Shown: positions 1 through 12,831 of the stretch, one piece after another
Position numbering within the stretch: the first letter of the stretch is position 1
How the letters are laid out: every line of letters starts with the position of its first letter
Assembly (NCBI RefSeq): GCF_014356525.2
Contig: NC_052505.1
Location: 26,040,549 to 26,104,548, forward strand
Direction of reading: 5' to 3'
DNA: 64,000 nt
Source: Nilaparvata lugens
Taxonomy: Eukaryota; Arthropoda; Insecta; Hemiptera; Delphacidae
Made by a program: the position numbers and the translations under genes
The notes under the pieces: generated by a model
The model's database searches: none
Told to the model about the DNA's origin: nothing
Seen by the model: the letters and a program-made list of their open reading frames with translations, nothing else

Positions 1-960
1 ACATTACATATTATCTTTAGTATCTCAGTACCGTATTCAAATATTACATCTAATTTTGAAGATTAATTCATGTTTTACAATTAAATTTGATTCAATTATA
101 CTTTCATCAACTGCACTATAAGTCATAACTGCATTATAAGTCACTTTTAAGATTGTATTATCAGTATTGTATTTCTCATTAAAATTGCATTTCAGTAACA
201 TCACTTATATCAATTTTTATTAGAAGGTTTTCACACTCAATCTTATAATATTTTCTAATACTATAGTTTTCATCTATTTTATTTGAAATTTTGCTTACTT
301 GTAACTACAACTCAGAAGTATTTTAGAAATTTTATCATCACATAGTTTGGTGATTGCTCACATTTAAAAAACATCACATTTTTTAGTGTAGATATTAATT
401 TTTTGAATTTCATCAATTGAATTACTATTATTGTCATTCATTCTTGACTCAGTATATGTTTACTTGCACTTCTAGAACTTTTGTATGTTCAAGTTTTTAT
501 CTTGCACCAATCTTTGATTTATCAAAATATAATCTTGTATGATTATAAACCTATTGTTCTCATTTGGCATTGACCTTTCCTAGTATTCATATATTAATTA
601 ATTTTCCCTAAGCTATCTAGCTACCAGTAATTTTAATGATCGTTTTGCATTCAATTTCTGATCAATTTTGAATGTACAACAATCATTTGAAACTTTATGT
701 ATGATTGGGTTAGATTCAGAAATAACACTGTTAGTTGTTTCATTAATTCATTACCAAAAGTCCACTGCTCTTTTCATCCAGTTCATACATGCCCCATGTC
801 CATTGTATGCCATCAGTGGGCCCACAAGAAACTCCGTTCTCGATACACTTTAATAAACAAAATTGTTTGGTCGTCACTCCAATACATCAAAATATGATGG
901 ATATATTAATATAATAATATGGACTTGAAATAATTAGAAATTGAACAACTAAGATATTAA
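1..960. other. AT-rich DNA, no gene seen
   Basis: Very AT-rich sequence with no convincing coding frame, RNA gene or repeat structure that I can recognise. The short frames near 668-897 have no recognisable motif and are read as chance. Confidence 0.5.
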
Positions 961-1335
961 AACAACAGTGTGAAATGTCCACACAGCTGAAAATGTCGAT
1001 TTGACTTCTTTGATCCGAACCGACTTGATTCTGGTTGAATTCGGTTCGGGCAAACATGATTCGACAAAGCCGGGCGACATGTCTACACTTGTTCAACAGT
1101 GTCGATTGACCCCATTCGGCATAGTGTGGACGTACCTTTAAGCCGCGTCCACACTATGCCGAATGGGGTGACACTGTTGAACAAGTGTAGACATGTCGCC
1201 CGGCTTTGTCGAATCATGTTGGCCCGAACCGAATTCAACCAGAATCAAGTCGGTTCGGATCAAGGAAGTCGAATCGAAATCAGTAGTGTGGACGGGTTGA
1301 ACGAGGTTGCGCAACATTTCACACTGTTCTTCCAA
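961..1335. repeat. Imperfect long inverted repeat at the Harbinger element's left end
   Basis: The left arm (about 961-1134) is the near reverse complement of about 1147-1335. Both arms contain matching blocks such as the sequence around CATGTCTACACTTGTTCAAC and its complement. The right arm is the subterminal part of the element starting at 1141. The left arm lies outside the target duplication and looks like a second, inverted terminal fragment. Confidence 0.75.
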
Positions 1336-1959
1336 TATTTATTTTATTGAAAATTATTTTAAGTTGAATTTTTTATATTATTACTGCTTGCTTTGAAATT
1401 TTAAAGAGGTGGCACAATTATAGGCCTACGTAAGAATCTCCTGTTGCCAAAAACCGCAGAGTTACTGAAAGGCGTTGGCTCACTGGAATAGCTGATCTGA
1501 ATTTTGTGTCTTGTTTGATGATTACTGGTGCAATTTTACTTGAAATATTTTCAAAATCGAAATTATTCATTCTAAAAAAGTTCTGAATGCCTGCGTCACA
1601 TCTGTATTCCAAGTTCAAATCATCAACATCATTATGCAATAAATACTTCATAAATTCTTCAGTACAAGACTTTTTTCAGCCTCAGACAAGGCTGGGACTT
1701 ACTCAAAACCTCCTTGGGCGGGACGACGGCGATCATGCTGACTTCTTGCAACTGCAATGATAATTGCAGCAGCCGCCACTGCAGCATCTTCCGAGTCACT
1801 AATATTTATCCATCAACTTTAATTCAAATTCACTTACACCGGCGTGTGCCGCTCGACTTGTCCACATTCACGGATGTATATGAACAAGTCAAATACCAAA
1901 CGTGTCGATTGACAAAAAATGTGGATCGACTTTGTTGATCGGCATAGTCTGACGCGGCT
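1141..1959 (-). mobile_element. PIF/Harbinger-type DNA transposon, about 0.8 kb, with TTA target duplications
   Basis: The element starts AGCCGCGTCCACACTATGCC at 1141 and ends with the inverted match GGCATAGTCTGACGCGGCT at 1940-1959. It is flanked on both sides by TTA (1138-1140 and 1960-1962), the three-base target duplication typical of PIF/Harbinger elements. Inside is a minus-strand fragment resembling a HARBI1-type transposase. At about 0.8 kb it is too short to be autonomous, so it is an internally deleted copy. The superfamily call rests on two independent lines: the duplication with its terminal repeats, and the transposase remnant. Confidence 0.75.
1418..1790 (-). pseudogene. Harbinger (HARBI1-like) transposase fragment
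   Basis: A minus-strand frame (about 1651 down to 1418) reads IQNFFRMNNFDF followed by a stretch ending VTLRFLATGDSYVGL. This resembles the N-terminal part of HARBI1-like nuclease/transposases just before the catalytic domain. Upstream, in another frame, an alanine-rich segment followed by RRRP (about 1790-1700) may be the start of the same protein. A stop codon follows the LATGDSYVGL block, and the DDE domain and the companion Myb-like protein are missing. The fragment lies inside the terminal repeats of the 1141-1959 element. Identification is by remembered family pattern, not by a search. Confidence 0.6.
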
Positions 1960-1962
1960 TTA

Positions 1963-4077
1963 GACCTCGTTTTGCTCGGTCTATCAATTTTAGAACAGAG
2001 AGAACAGAAATAGATTTTATATTTATTTTTTCCCAATAGGAGATCTCAAGTTTACAGTCAATGCGTGACATATTGACTTTTCAACATATTTATGTAAATA
2101 TTCATCAAATAAATACCTTGATATCATCCGCCTGCTTGATATCATCCATTTTTCTATCCACTTACCTTATTATCCTCTCGTTCACCCCCTTGAATTAACC
2201 TTTGAAATTACGGATTGATTTCTCATTTGATGATTCAAAAATTATTGAAATACCACCATGATTCATTCTACCAATCGATAAACAAGCGAATGGTCGCATG
2301 GAAAAGAGTACATTTTCAAATTCTACAACCATTAAATGATTATTCCGACTCCAATGTGAAAATAGCACATTCAAGAATATGTTGATCCCATTATTGATCT
2401 CATTATTATGTTTATCCCATTTTTGGGAATTGGCGTTGTATAGCTCAAATTGAGGAATGTAGAAGGTGGACGGTACATGATGGAAATACGATGAAAGGAA
2501 AGATGAAACAATTTTATTGAAATTTCTTTGCAGATCTATGTAGCCAATTGATCGGATTAATACACGCTTTTTGATTTTGGGAGTAGGATTTTATAAATGT
2601 AGATCAGAGCTCAAATACTTCATCTACAACAGTTTTGGTTAACTTAAATAATAATATATTGCATCCATTGAGAGGTATTGATAGAGTAATACTATGATAA
2701 TTCTAGTTGAAGTAGGCTTTGAACCTAGGATGAGGTCCTGCAATATGTTAATATTGATTAGTTATTATTAGCCTATGTTAAATTACAGTACATATATATC
2801 TTCAATTCAACATGAACAAACGAAAGAAACATGTTTTCTTAAAATCTAAGCTATAAATAATATTTTTTCTTCCCTCAAAGACTTTTCATTGATTGGAAAA
2901 GCATTCAATCAACATTGAATTAAGATAAATTAAGATAAATAATTGCGCTCTTGTAATATTGTTTATTTGTGATAAACTTGCTTTGTACTTCATTATTCTA
3001 CCCTCTACATACACTATATATACATATACTGATACTATAAGTAAAAAATCTGTTGATATTCCCATCAAAAATGGAAATCACAAAGAGACTAGGAACTTAC
3101 ATTCTATAGAATTATCATAATTCAATGAAATAAGACGCATTACAATGATTATGATACCCCTCGTAATATTCATAGAAAGAGATTTGCACAATGTATTCAC
3201 AACTTGTTTTAGATCTAGGTCTAATCACGTTCAACTGTGACTAAAACTTCTAGAAAATATTTTTGAACTATTAAAATATCAAAGAGGATACAATGTGTTC
3301 CATTATTCTATGATTCAAAGTTAAATTTTTTCCCTAGACACTTTTCACTTTCCTATGACAGTTTGAATCACTTGCTATCACTCTGACTATTACAGCTAGC
3401 TATTGTACGAGTATTAACAATCAAAAGATCAATTGAATAAATTCAAACAGGCTGATTACCTGATTAGTAAACCTATTCATGGATTGAAAGAGCATAGATC
3501 TGCTCAAGTTCTGTGAGCAGATAGATCATTGCAAAACTATTGTCTACAAAACTCAACATATAATTTAAGCTCAATGAATTTCTCAAAAAAATATATAAGA
3601 TCTAGTTCTGTATACAAATAACTAGGAAATAATTTCCATTTCAAATAATTATATAACTCGCTCCATTTACTAAAACCTCTAAACTCATTGACACCTGGCC
3701 ATAAGTCATATGCCCTAAGAGATGAGGACAAGCTATACAGCCACAAATTAATCATTAATATGTTGCGATTCACGAATTAATTTTATTTGTAGAAGTCTAT
3801 GCTTAACTTCCCAACACTATTGGATTATTCAATTTGAATTTATGCCAGCTTTCCCTTGATAAAAAAAATCCTTATCATGAGAGTAGCATTAAGTCCTCAA
3901 AGATAATTTAGCCTTTTAACGGTAGGCCGTTTGTTCAACAGTTGAACTTTGCGCTTGGGATATTTGGTGGGACTCATTCCTCACTGTCAGCACTCCTCAT
4001 AAATAGCATCAATGACACCCATTTGATCAATGCTGACAGTTCAAAATCAATCTCGCTACCAATAAAAGCTGTTAGAT
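1963..4077. other. 3' flank of PLB-A, no gene seen
   Basis: AT-rich sequence with no supported gene. The frames near 2886-3068 and 3537-3773 are short and lack recognisable motifs. The part from about 3960 carries a dispersed repeat with the motif CTGTCAG-CATT. Confidence 0.45.
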
Positions 4078-4165
4078 TTTATTCCAACTGTCAGTATTGT
4101 CTATGAATAACAACAATGTTACCCGTTTCAACAATACTGACAATATGAAGTGTTTCTCACTTCTG
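3960..4165. repeat. Dispersed CTGTCAGCATT-type repeat, copy 1
   Basis: Several related stretches repeat a unit built around ACTGTCAGCATT or its complement followed by an AATAACA(A/T)CAATG-like block. Related copies sit at about 4390-4560, on the other side of PLB-A exon 7, and at about 57160-57245 near the 5' end of PLB-B. The units are diverged and partly inverted, as in a foldback or miniature element. Confidence 0.5.
4078..4083 (-). terminator. Candidate polyadenylation signal of PLB-A
   Basis: AATAAA on the minus strand, about 115 nt downstream of the PLB-A stop codon at 4198-4200. Position fits a poly(A) signal, but the hexamer is common in AT-rich DNA. Confidence 0.35.
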
Positions 4166-4197
4166 ATAAACTCTAAACAAAGCGATTTGCAACGCGT

Positions 4198-4358
4198 TCA
4201 ATTTGGTTGTTTGTTAGCTACAGGTAAATTGGAATTATCGGCCGTGTAGATGAAGGGTCGGTCTTCGGTGGGACAAAGAAAACGCTCGAACTCCACCTGC
4301 CAGTTTGTGCTTTTGTTTCCCACAGGCTCCAGCATGTTGTTCCATAGAGCGTTCGCCG
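4198..4358 (-). CDS. PLB-A exon 7 (C-terminus)
   Basis: Begins after a TTTGACAG acceptor in phase 1 and encodes [15 protein letters not shown], then a Cys-Pro (LCP) motif and a TGA stop at 4198-4200. The NMLEPVG stretch is characteristic of PLB1-family C-termini. No transmembrane anchor or basic tail follows, unlike human PLB1, so the protein is probably secreted or anchored in another way. A GTAGCT just before the stop could act as a donor to a further exon, but I see no partner. Confidence 0.85.
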
Positions 4359-7300
4359 CTGTCAAAGCAAAAAACAAGTCAATTATGCTATAGATTCACT
4401 CCAAACTGTCAGCATTCCTCGGAATAACATTAACGCTTACCATTCAAACTTCCCATTCAGACTATCCACTTGAAATTCACTGTAAACTGATTGCATTGTT
4501 CCCAATTTAAACAATACTAACTATTGTAATGTATTCACTTTAAACTGTTAGTAGGTATATAACTGTTAGTGAGTAGGTATCCCTTTTGAATAAAATTCAT
4601 GCTATCTATATGAGTTCAGAGTGAATCATACTGTAATGTAAACACTGTTTTGATTATTTTGAAATATATTAGACTCAGCACACTGTCTGTCCTATTGAGG
4701 AATTCACTCAAATAAAAGGGATGCTTTAATTCCTCTTCCTCTTGTAGTATAATAATATAGTGGCTTAACAACACATTTGTGCCTTTACAAAGGTTAATTG
4801 TGCATGATAGAATGAATATACAGTGGCTTGGGAGAATAATTGATGAATTAGTATGGTGTTTGTAGCCTACATTATTTATAATGGAAACTGTATATATATA
4901 TATACTTCAGCAAACATCAACAATACACTTGTGTCTCACCGAGCGCAGAATGATTGTAAATGAGTCAGTACATTCAAGATTCAAGATGCATTTTTATCGA
5001 CCATCAGGCTACAATAATCTTATCATATAGGAATACTGAGTTGCTAGAGTGAACTCATACGTAATTAATATCATGTTGGAATGAATTATATTGTGCGCTA
5101 GAAACTGTGTATATCTATACATCAGTGAATATCAACAAAAAGTTAATCTTTGATGAGTACAGTATAACGGTGCATTTTGATACCTCTCAAATTTATTTTT
5201 TGAAAGAATTATTAGATCTCATGAAAAGAAACCAGAAATATTATCATCAATTATATTATCAGTCAAATAATAGAGATAAGATAATAACGACTCTAAATAC
5301 TATGATTATTAGCAACAATACGAAAATGTAAGTCATTTATTGATTATTTGATGAAAATAATAATAAAGTATTGAGGTTAGGTTCTTTGGTAATAGCACTT
5401 GACGGCTACATTAACAACGATCAAGCCATATATCTGAAATTCAGTCAGATACCTTTCAGCAAAATAATTGTAAGCATACAGTACTCAATAAAACGAGGAA
5501 AAAGGGGTTTTGTAAATTCTAGAATGCAAAATAAGGGACATAAAACGTTTGAGAAAGTATGAAAATATTTAATGGGTATATACGAGCAAACTCGTATTAT
5601 ATACCTCGTATATATCTTGTTGTACACAAGATTGTGTACAACTCTCCTATACCGAAAACACAAGTAGGAGAGTTTTACACAATCTTTCAAGCCGAAAATT
5701 GTCAGAAGTTGAAGAAAACGTTCTAAAAAAAGGTTTTAATTTTGCAATCACCCCCAAAAACTTACCCCATGACGAAATGATATCCTCTATTGAACCAAGT
5801 CTTAAAGATTTGGAGCACATTGAAGAAGAGGAAATCAGACAAGAAATCTTTCATGTTCTGAAGAAAACGAATCCTCCCATCCCAATTTACCGAAAGAAGA
5901 AATCACAGCCTTGAGAACCCTTTCTAGGAATTCCTCCATAGTAATCTTACCAGCTGACAAGGGTAACTCCACAGTAGTTATGGACAGAACCGTATATAAC
6001 GAAAAAATAGAGAATATCCTCAAAGATGCAGCCTACAAGCCGGTTCAACGAGACCCCACAACCTTCCTTGAGAAAATTACAAAGTTAAAAATCCCACACA
6101 CGCCAATCCGATATCAACCCAGATACCCAACTCGAATTAATTCCCAGAGAGAAATCTAGTAGATGCCCGAAAATTTATGGTCTTCCAAAAATACACAAGC
6201 TGGATACACCACTCAGACCAATTGTGAGTGCTATTAACTCACCTACATAGAAACTTGAACATAGCCAGCCTCATTCAACTAGTCATAGAAGAATCACAAT
6301 CATATGTGAAAAACTCCTATGATTTTATCAAACAAATAAAAGACATAACCCTAATCTCGGGGGACATACTAGCAAGTTTAGACATAATTTCCATGTACCC
6401 CAACATCCCTGTTGATGAAGCCCTAATCATCATGAATCAAAATGCACACTTTTCCAAATCAATCATTGACCTGACAAGCCACTGCCTGGAAAATACATAT
6501 TTCATCCACAATAACCAATACTACAGAGAAATTGAAGGTGCCCCCATGGGATCATCTCTCTCTCTCTCCAGCCATTGCCAATCTCTTCATAACTCATTTT
6601 GAAGAAAAAGCTCTCAGTAGAACAAAACTGAAACAACCCTTTGGAAAAGAAATGTAGATGATATCTTCATCATTTGGCCTCATGGTAAAGAAGAACTTTT
6701 CGAATTCCTTAATCAGCTGACGCAGATACATCCCAAAATACAGTTCACTCTCGAAATAGAAGAAGAAGCTGAACTACCGTTCCTAGACATTCTAATCACC
6801 AGAAACAAAAATTGCAATCTGGAACACTCTGTATACAGAAAACCAACCCTTACAAATAGATACCTCAATGCACTGAGATAGTCATCACCCCGCACATTCC
6901 TTCTCTGTAGTCAATAGTCTAATCTTCCAATATATCCATCTCACCGACGAAAAAAGCAAAGAAGAAGAGATCAAGACAATCAAATCCATACTGAAGTGTA
7001 ATGGTTACAATAATAGAATAATTGAAAAATCTTTGAAAAAACCAGTGAAACCTTCTAAACCTGAAGAAAAACTCAAGGAAGAGAAAGTATTAAAAAAATT
7101 CGTCCCCTTCCATACATCAAGGGTACCACCGACCGTATCGGGAGAATACTGAAAAAACATCAAATCAAACCTGTCTACAAACCTTTCCAAACTATTTCGA
7201 AATTCCTAAAGAAACCCGTTCAGAGACTAGAGCTAGAAAATCAAGGCGTTTACAGTATCCCTTGCCTGAATTGTGACACGATGTATGTAGGTCAAACAAA

Positions 7301-10300
7301 TAGAAGAATTTCAGCCAGGATAGAGGAACAAAAACTGAGCATGGAAAACAAACAATCAACCTCAGCTCTTTACAACCACGAAAAGAACTCAGGGCACAAA
7401 AAAACTTTAATAATATTCCGAACAAATAGCCAATATTCAAGATTCTCGGGTTGGGATTGTACGAGAGGCTCTGGAAATAGAGAAACAAGGTAGCCTTGAC
7501 AAAAGGGATGACAGTACAAATATCTCTTCTCTTTGGAAAATCATTCTGAACACAACAAACACATCACAAAAGCCAGACACTTCTCCGGGAATTCCATTCA
7601 CCCAGCAGTGGATAAGATATAGAATGTTAACGGCCTGACGTTGTTTGTTTCGGCTCCTGTTTTTTTCTCGAGTTTAGCAAGTTTTAGTTGTAGTTGAATT
7701 CTAATTTTTGGCTGACTTGTGCAGTGTGTACTCATCTTTAATCACTCCAAATTTCAAATTCTTTTCTTGAGTGGTTGCTGTGATTTCAACAATTTATTTT
7801 TCGAACATGCCTAATTCTTCGCCAGCAGTGCTAAGGAGCAAGCTAACCAAGGTCGCAACCGGTGGCGATAAGGGTTCGGCATCGAGCGATCGCCCGTCGT
7901 CCGCATCATCCTCGTCATCGACCAAGGGGGAGGGGTGGCCGGCTGATAAAGGTATGCTCAAACAATTTGTAGCTGAACTCTTGTCAGATAACAAGTTCCT
8001 TGACAGTCTCGTCGACCGTGTTGTTATAAAACTCAATGATACTTTCGATGAACTGATAAAAGCACGTATCCAGAGCGAGTACGAGCCGCGTTTGTCAGCG
8101 ATGGAGAAGAGAATCGACTCATTGGAGGCGGAAATACATGACATCACTAAAAAGGCAGCATCTCGGTCCGAATTGTATGAGCGTAAGTTAGACGCTCAAG
8201 AACAGTATCAACGGCGTAATAATGTTCGAATATTTGGTCTGCCGGAGAGGAATGGAGAAAATGTCACCGAAATTGTCACCAAACTATGTGGTGAAAGATT
8301 AAAAATTTCAGTGGATGCAGCGCAGATCGACCGCTGCCACAGAGTGGGCCGTCTTCCTGGAGCTGGAGTGACTCAGGCGAGACCACGAGCTGTTATCGTC
8401 AAGTTCGTGAGCTACCAGACTCGGCGCTCGGTGTTATCGGCGAGGAGGCAGCTCAAGGGTTCAGATGTCACCATAAGAGAGGATCTCACCAGACGAAGAC
8501 ATGCTCACTTCCGCGAGGTGGCCGCCAGAGTGGGTATCCGGAATGCGTGGACGGTCGACGGCAGAGTGATGTGGCGCGAGGGTGACAGAGTATTTTCCAG
8601 TGAGCCGTGAGCTTCTTTTTTGATATTATTATTCTTATAAGCATTTTAACCACGGACTGTAAAGCTCTACCGAATGTTAAGGAAAATGATTTGAAGAACT
8701 ATTTTTTTCATACATATTATTCATTTAATTATTCAGTGAATCATTCCACTTAATTATCGGTTCAGCTAATGCAGTCAATATATCCAGTAAATTGTTGCTT
8801 ATTTCAGTAATTTCAGTTCAGTTCTATTAATTCAATTTAACTGATCAAATTTGTTCATTCACTCAGTTCTATTTAGTGAGTCATTTAATCCTTTTACTTT
8901 TTAAATATTACTCTTTATTGTTGATTGGCTGTATGGTCAAATCTAAGACAGTCTTACATTTCCTCTTTCAAACTTTTCCATTCAGTCGAATCCATATATC
9001 ATTTTGATGTCGACATTGAATTTTATCTCTGAGTGTGAATGAAGAGTAGGATCTCAGGTGCTTGAGTGATTGTGATCTGCTTATCTTTTGCATACCGTTA
9101 TCTTGACTACGTCTCTCTTATCTGTTCCCCCCGTTTTAAAATTATTTTAATCGGTAGGGTTCATCTCCAAGGCATGATAACAACAACGTTTTTTTCTCTT
9201 TTCTACATTTTTCAAATCAATCTCATTTTCCTGTGTCACAATGGAAGAGGTTAACGCTCATACCTATATTTATCAGTATGCTGCCTTTTACTTGTCTCTT
9301 TTTTTCTAACCAACTACAGTATCTTGATTAAGTCATCTGCTTTCTTTTCTTCTATCAATCATTCGCTGTTTCTCTAGGATTTATTCCAACATTGTCTGCT
9401 GTAGAATGTTTATATTGATGGAGCCGAACTGCTTGGGCCATCTTATAAAGCATTATCTTATTGTGTGATAGCGCTCGACTTTTTAACCATTTATTTTTCT
9501 TTTTATCTCTTATGATTTCTTTATTTCTTCTCTCATTTCTTTCTTTGTGTGTGTGTGTCAGAATGATTGTGGAGAGTGTCTTTTTTGTAACGTTTCGTTG
9601 TTACGCCGATTCATCACTCTCTTCTGCCTTGCTGCTTCGTCGCAGCCACACTGTCTGTACAGCAGGATGACCGCGCGGCCGCGCTGAGTGTCGGCGGTTC
9701 TCTTAAGCGGGCTGTCTCTCCTTTCCCTGATCGACTTAGGATCGCTCATGTTAATGCGCAATCCCTTCTCTGTCATATAGATGAATTTAGGCACACTTTT
9801 GAGGACAAAGATTGTGACATCATTCTGATATCTGAGTCCTGGCTAAAACCAACAATCCCTAATCGACTGTTGCACTCGAAGATTATGTGCTCATTCGGAA
9901 TGACCGACTGCACAAGAATGGGGGAGGGGTTGCCGCATTTGTGAAGCGTTCTCTGCTGCCTGTTCATAAGTTCTCCTCCGATACCTCCCGTGCAGCTAGA
10001 CCTGAATACATGTTTATTGAGGTTAAGTGTAACGGAGTTAAAATGCTAATAGCAGTTTGCTACAGGCCGCCTCATATTGGGTACATGTCAGAATTTGAGG
10101 AAGCACTACTTGAGCTGATGGTGCCCTATGAACATGTTGCTATCATGGGTGACTTTAATACTGACCTTCTTGGACCTGATACTCACGACAAAATACAACT
10201 TACCACTATGTTTTTTGCGAATGGTATGACCTTGCTGCCTCTCCAAGCTACGCACCATACATCCACTTCAGACACATTGCTTGATCTTATTGCAGTTGCT

Positions 10301-12794
10301 GATAAGAGAGCAGCTGTGTGCCATGGGCAGATCCCCTTTCCAGGCCTTTCTGCACATGATATGATATTTCTAGTTTATAATATTAAGAGGCCCAAACCCA
10401 AACCTAAAATAATCACTTACAGAGATTATAAGAATATCAACTACCACAATTTGTTCAATGATGCAATTAATCTAGACTGGCTGCACATATTCCATACTAA
10501 CGATGTTAATGTTATGTTGGACATTCTAAATCACAATATAATCTCTCTTTTTGAAAAGCATGCTCCTTTAAAAAATCGCAGAGTAACAGGGATCCTGCTC
10601 CATGGCTCACAGATGAGATACGCCAGCTAATGAGGGATCGAGATTATTGGTGCAAAAAAGCAAGAGCGTCAAAAAGTCCCAATGACTTCAATCATTATAA
10701 GCGGTTGAGAAACTCTTGCAAGCAAACAATTAGAAATGCTAAAGCTACATTCTACCGAAACTTGATCTCCTCAAAACGATCATCAACTTCATCTCTATGG
10801 CGTACTCTAAGGGAGATTGGGGCTGGCAAGGAGAGGCAGGTACCGACTGTTGCTCACTCGCTGGATGATCTCAATGATTTCTTCACTGACATCCCTGTAA
10901 GTTTGGACCAAGCTCGTGCCCACTTCGATTCTCTGCCTGATTTTCATCCCAATGAAGACTTCTACTTCTCCAATGTCACAGAGCAGGAAGTCTATTTTGC
11001 TGTTCATAGAGTGAAGAGTAATGCTGTTGGTGCAGACGGTATCCCAATTAAATTTATAAAAATTATCCTCCCTCTCATCCTTCCTTTCCTCACTCATTTG
11101 ATCAATACCTCACTTTTAACGTCCGTTTTACCCAATGACTGGAAGTCATCCATAGTGATTCCCTTGAACAAGATACCTAATCCTCTCTCTCCATCTGATT
11201 ACAGGCCTATTAGCTTACTGTCCGTCATGTCTAAGGTTCTGGAAATTATTTTACACTCCTAATTGAGCACTTTCATCCATGGTTCTGGATTGATTGGTGA
11301 CTTTCAGTCAGGGTTCCGTGGCGGTCATAGCACCACCTCTGCGCTCCTGAGAGTCACTGACGACATCCGTAGAGCCATGGATAGTAGAGAGTTAACAGTT
11401 CTAGTCCTAACAGATTTAAGCAAGGCATTCGATAGCATTTTCCATCCTACTTTACTATATAAACTCAGAAACTTAGGTTTTTCCAACTCCACTGTGGCAT
11501 GGGTAAGGTCCTATCTTCAGGGTCGGCGTCAGCGTGTGAGAGTTGGGGATGCCTCTTCACGGTGGCGTGAAGTGAACAGAGGAGTTCCTCAGGGTTCGGT
11601 ATTGGGTCCTCTGCTGTTCAGCATCTACATAAATGACGTGACAAGCACTCTACTTACGACCAGACATCACCTGTATGCCGACGACTTACAAATATACCGG
11701 CACTGTAAGAAAAATGACTTTGACGTCACAGTTGATGAAGTCAATGCTGACTTGACTCGTTTGGTACGATGGACTGAGAATAATGGACTGAAAATTAACG
11801 AGAATAAATCAAAATCAATAGTAATAGGTTACTCAAGACTTTAAACACACTTGACATAACTAACGGACCATATATAAAATTGAATAACATACAATTGCAA
11901 TACAGCTCTGATGTGAAAAATTTAGGACTGACAATGACAAGGACTCTTGACTGGACCAGCCATGTGACTCAGACTTGTAACAGGGTCATTGGGGGGATCA
12001 TGACGTTAAAGAGGATCTCTGACTTCATTCCCTTTTCAACGAAGGTTATGTTGGTCAAGACTCTGATTTTCTCGATCTTCAACTACTGTGACATTGTGAC
12101 TCTTGACATGACAATTCAACTTCTGCAGAGGATGCAGCGTGCACATAATTACTGTGTTCACTTTATCTTCAACCTGAGACGTGATGACCATGTAACTAAC
12201 TGAATACTTCAACAGACTTGAACTCATGAAGCTGCATGAGAGTAGATCATATCTTGCTTTGTGCTTCCTCTATAAGATATTGAAAACTAGAACCCCTAAG
12301 TATCTGGCTGTAGAGTACCGTTACTTGGGTGATTTTGGTCGTGGAGGAACGCGGCATGGATCCTATCTGCTGGCTAACAGTCATAGGACTGTTATGTACA
12401 ACAAGTCGTTTCTTGTGACAGCCTGTAGTTTGTGGAATTCTCTACCTGCTGAACTAAGGCTTGTTGAGGGACATCGTAGGTTCGGCGCGGCTGTCTTGCG
12501 GTGGATCAGAGGTGGTGGACTCGGCTGGAATGTTAACTGAATCTTAATGTTATCGTCAAGTTACTGTTACCGTATTTTATGACTTGTCCTAATCTTGTAA
12601 TTCTGGTTACAAATTATATATTACTTTCCTTGCCCTATACCATAGGTAAGTGTGTGTGTGGTGTGTGTGGTGGGTGTGTGTGTGTGTGTGTGTGGTGTGT
12701 TTGTGTGTGTGTGTGTTGGGGTGTGTGTGTGTGTGGTGTGTGTGTGTGTGTGTGTGGTGTGTGTGTTGTGTGTGTGTGGTGTGTTGTGTGTGTG

Positions 12795-12831
<37 letters not shown>

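Larger units (their letters stand above)
7611..12640 (+). mobile_element. LINE-1 of this window: nearly complete two-ORF non-LTR retrotransposon
   Basis: About 5 kb on the plus strand with a 5' leader, ORF1 (7807-8610), a roughly 1-kb AT-rich spacer, and a broken ORF2 (about 9690-12540) encoding an APE-type endonuclease and reverse transcriptase. The layout fits the Jockey/CR1 group of LINEs; I cannot fix the clade by eye. No RNase H domain is seen. It directly abuts the truncated Penelope-like copy at 7610. The 3' end runs into a (GT)n tract. It lies antisense in PLB-A intron 6. Confidence 0.8.

Noticed and set aside
7794..8147. 117-residue minus-strand frame
   Set aside because: Antisense shadow of LINE ORF1.
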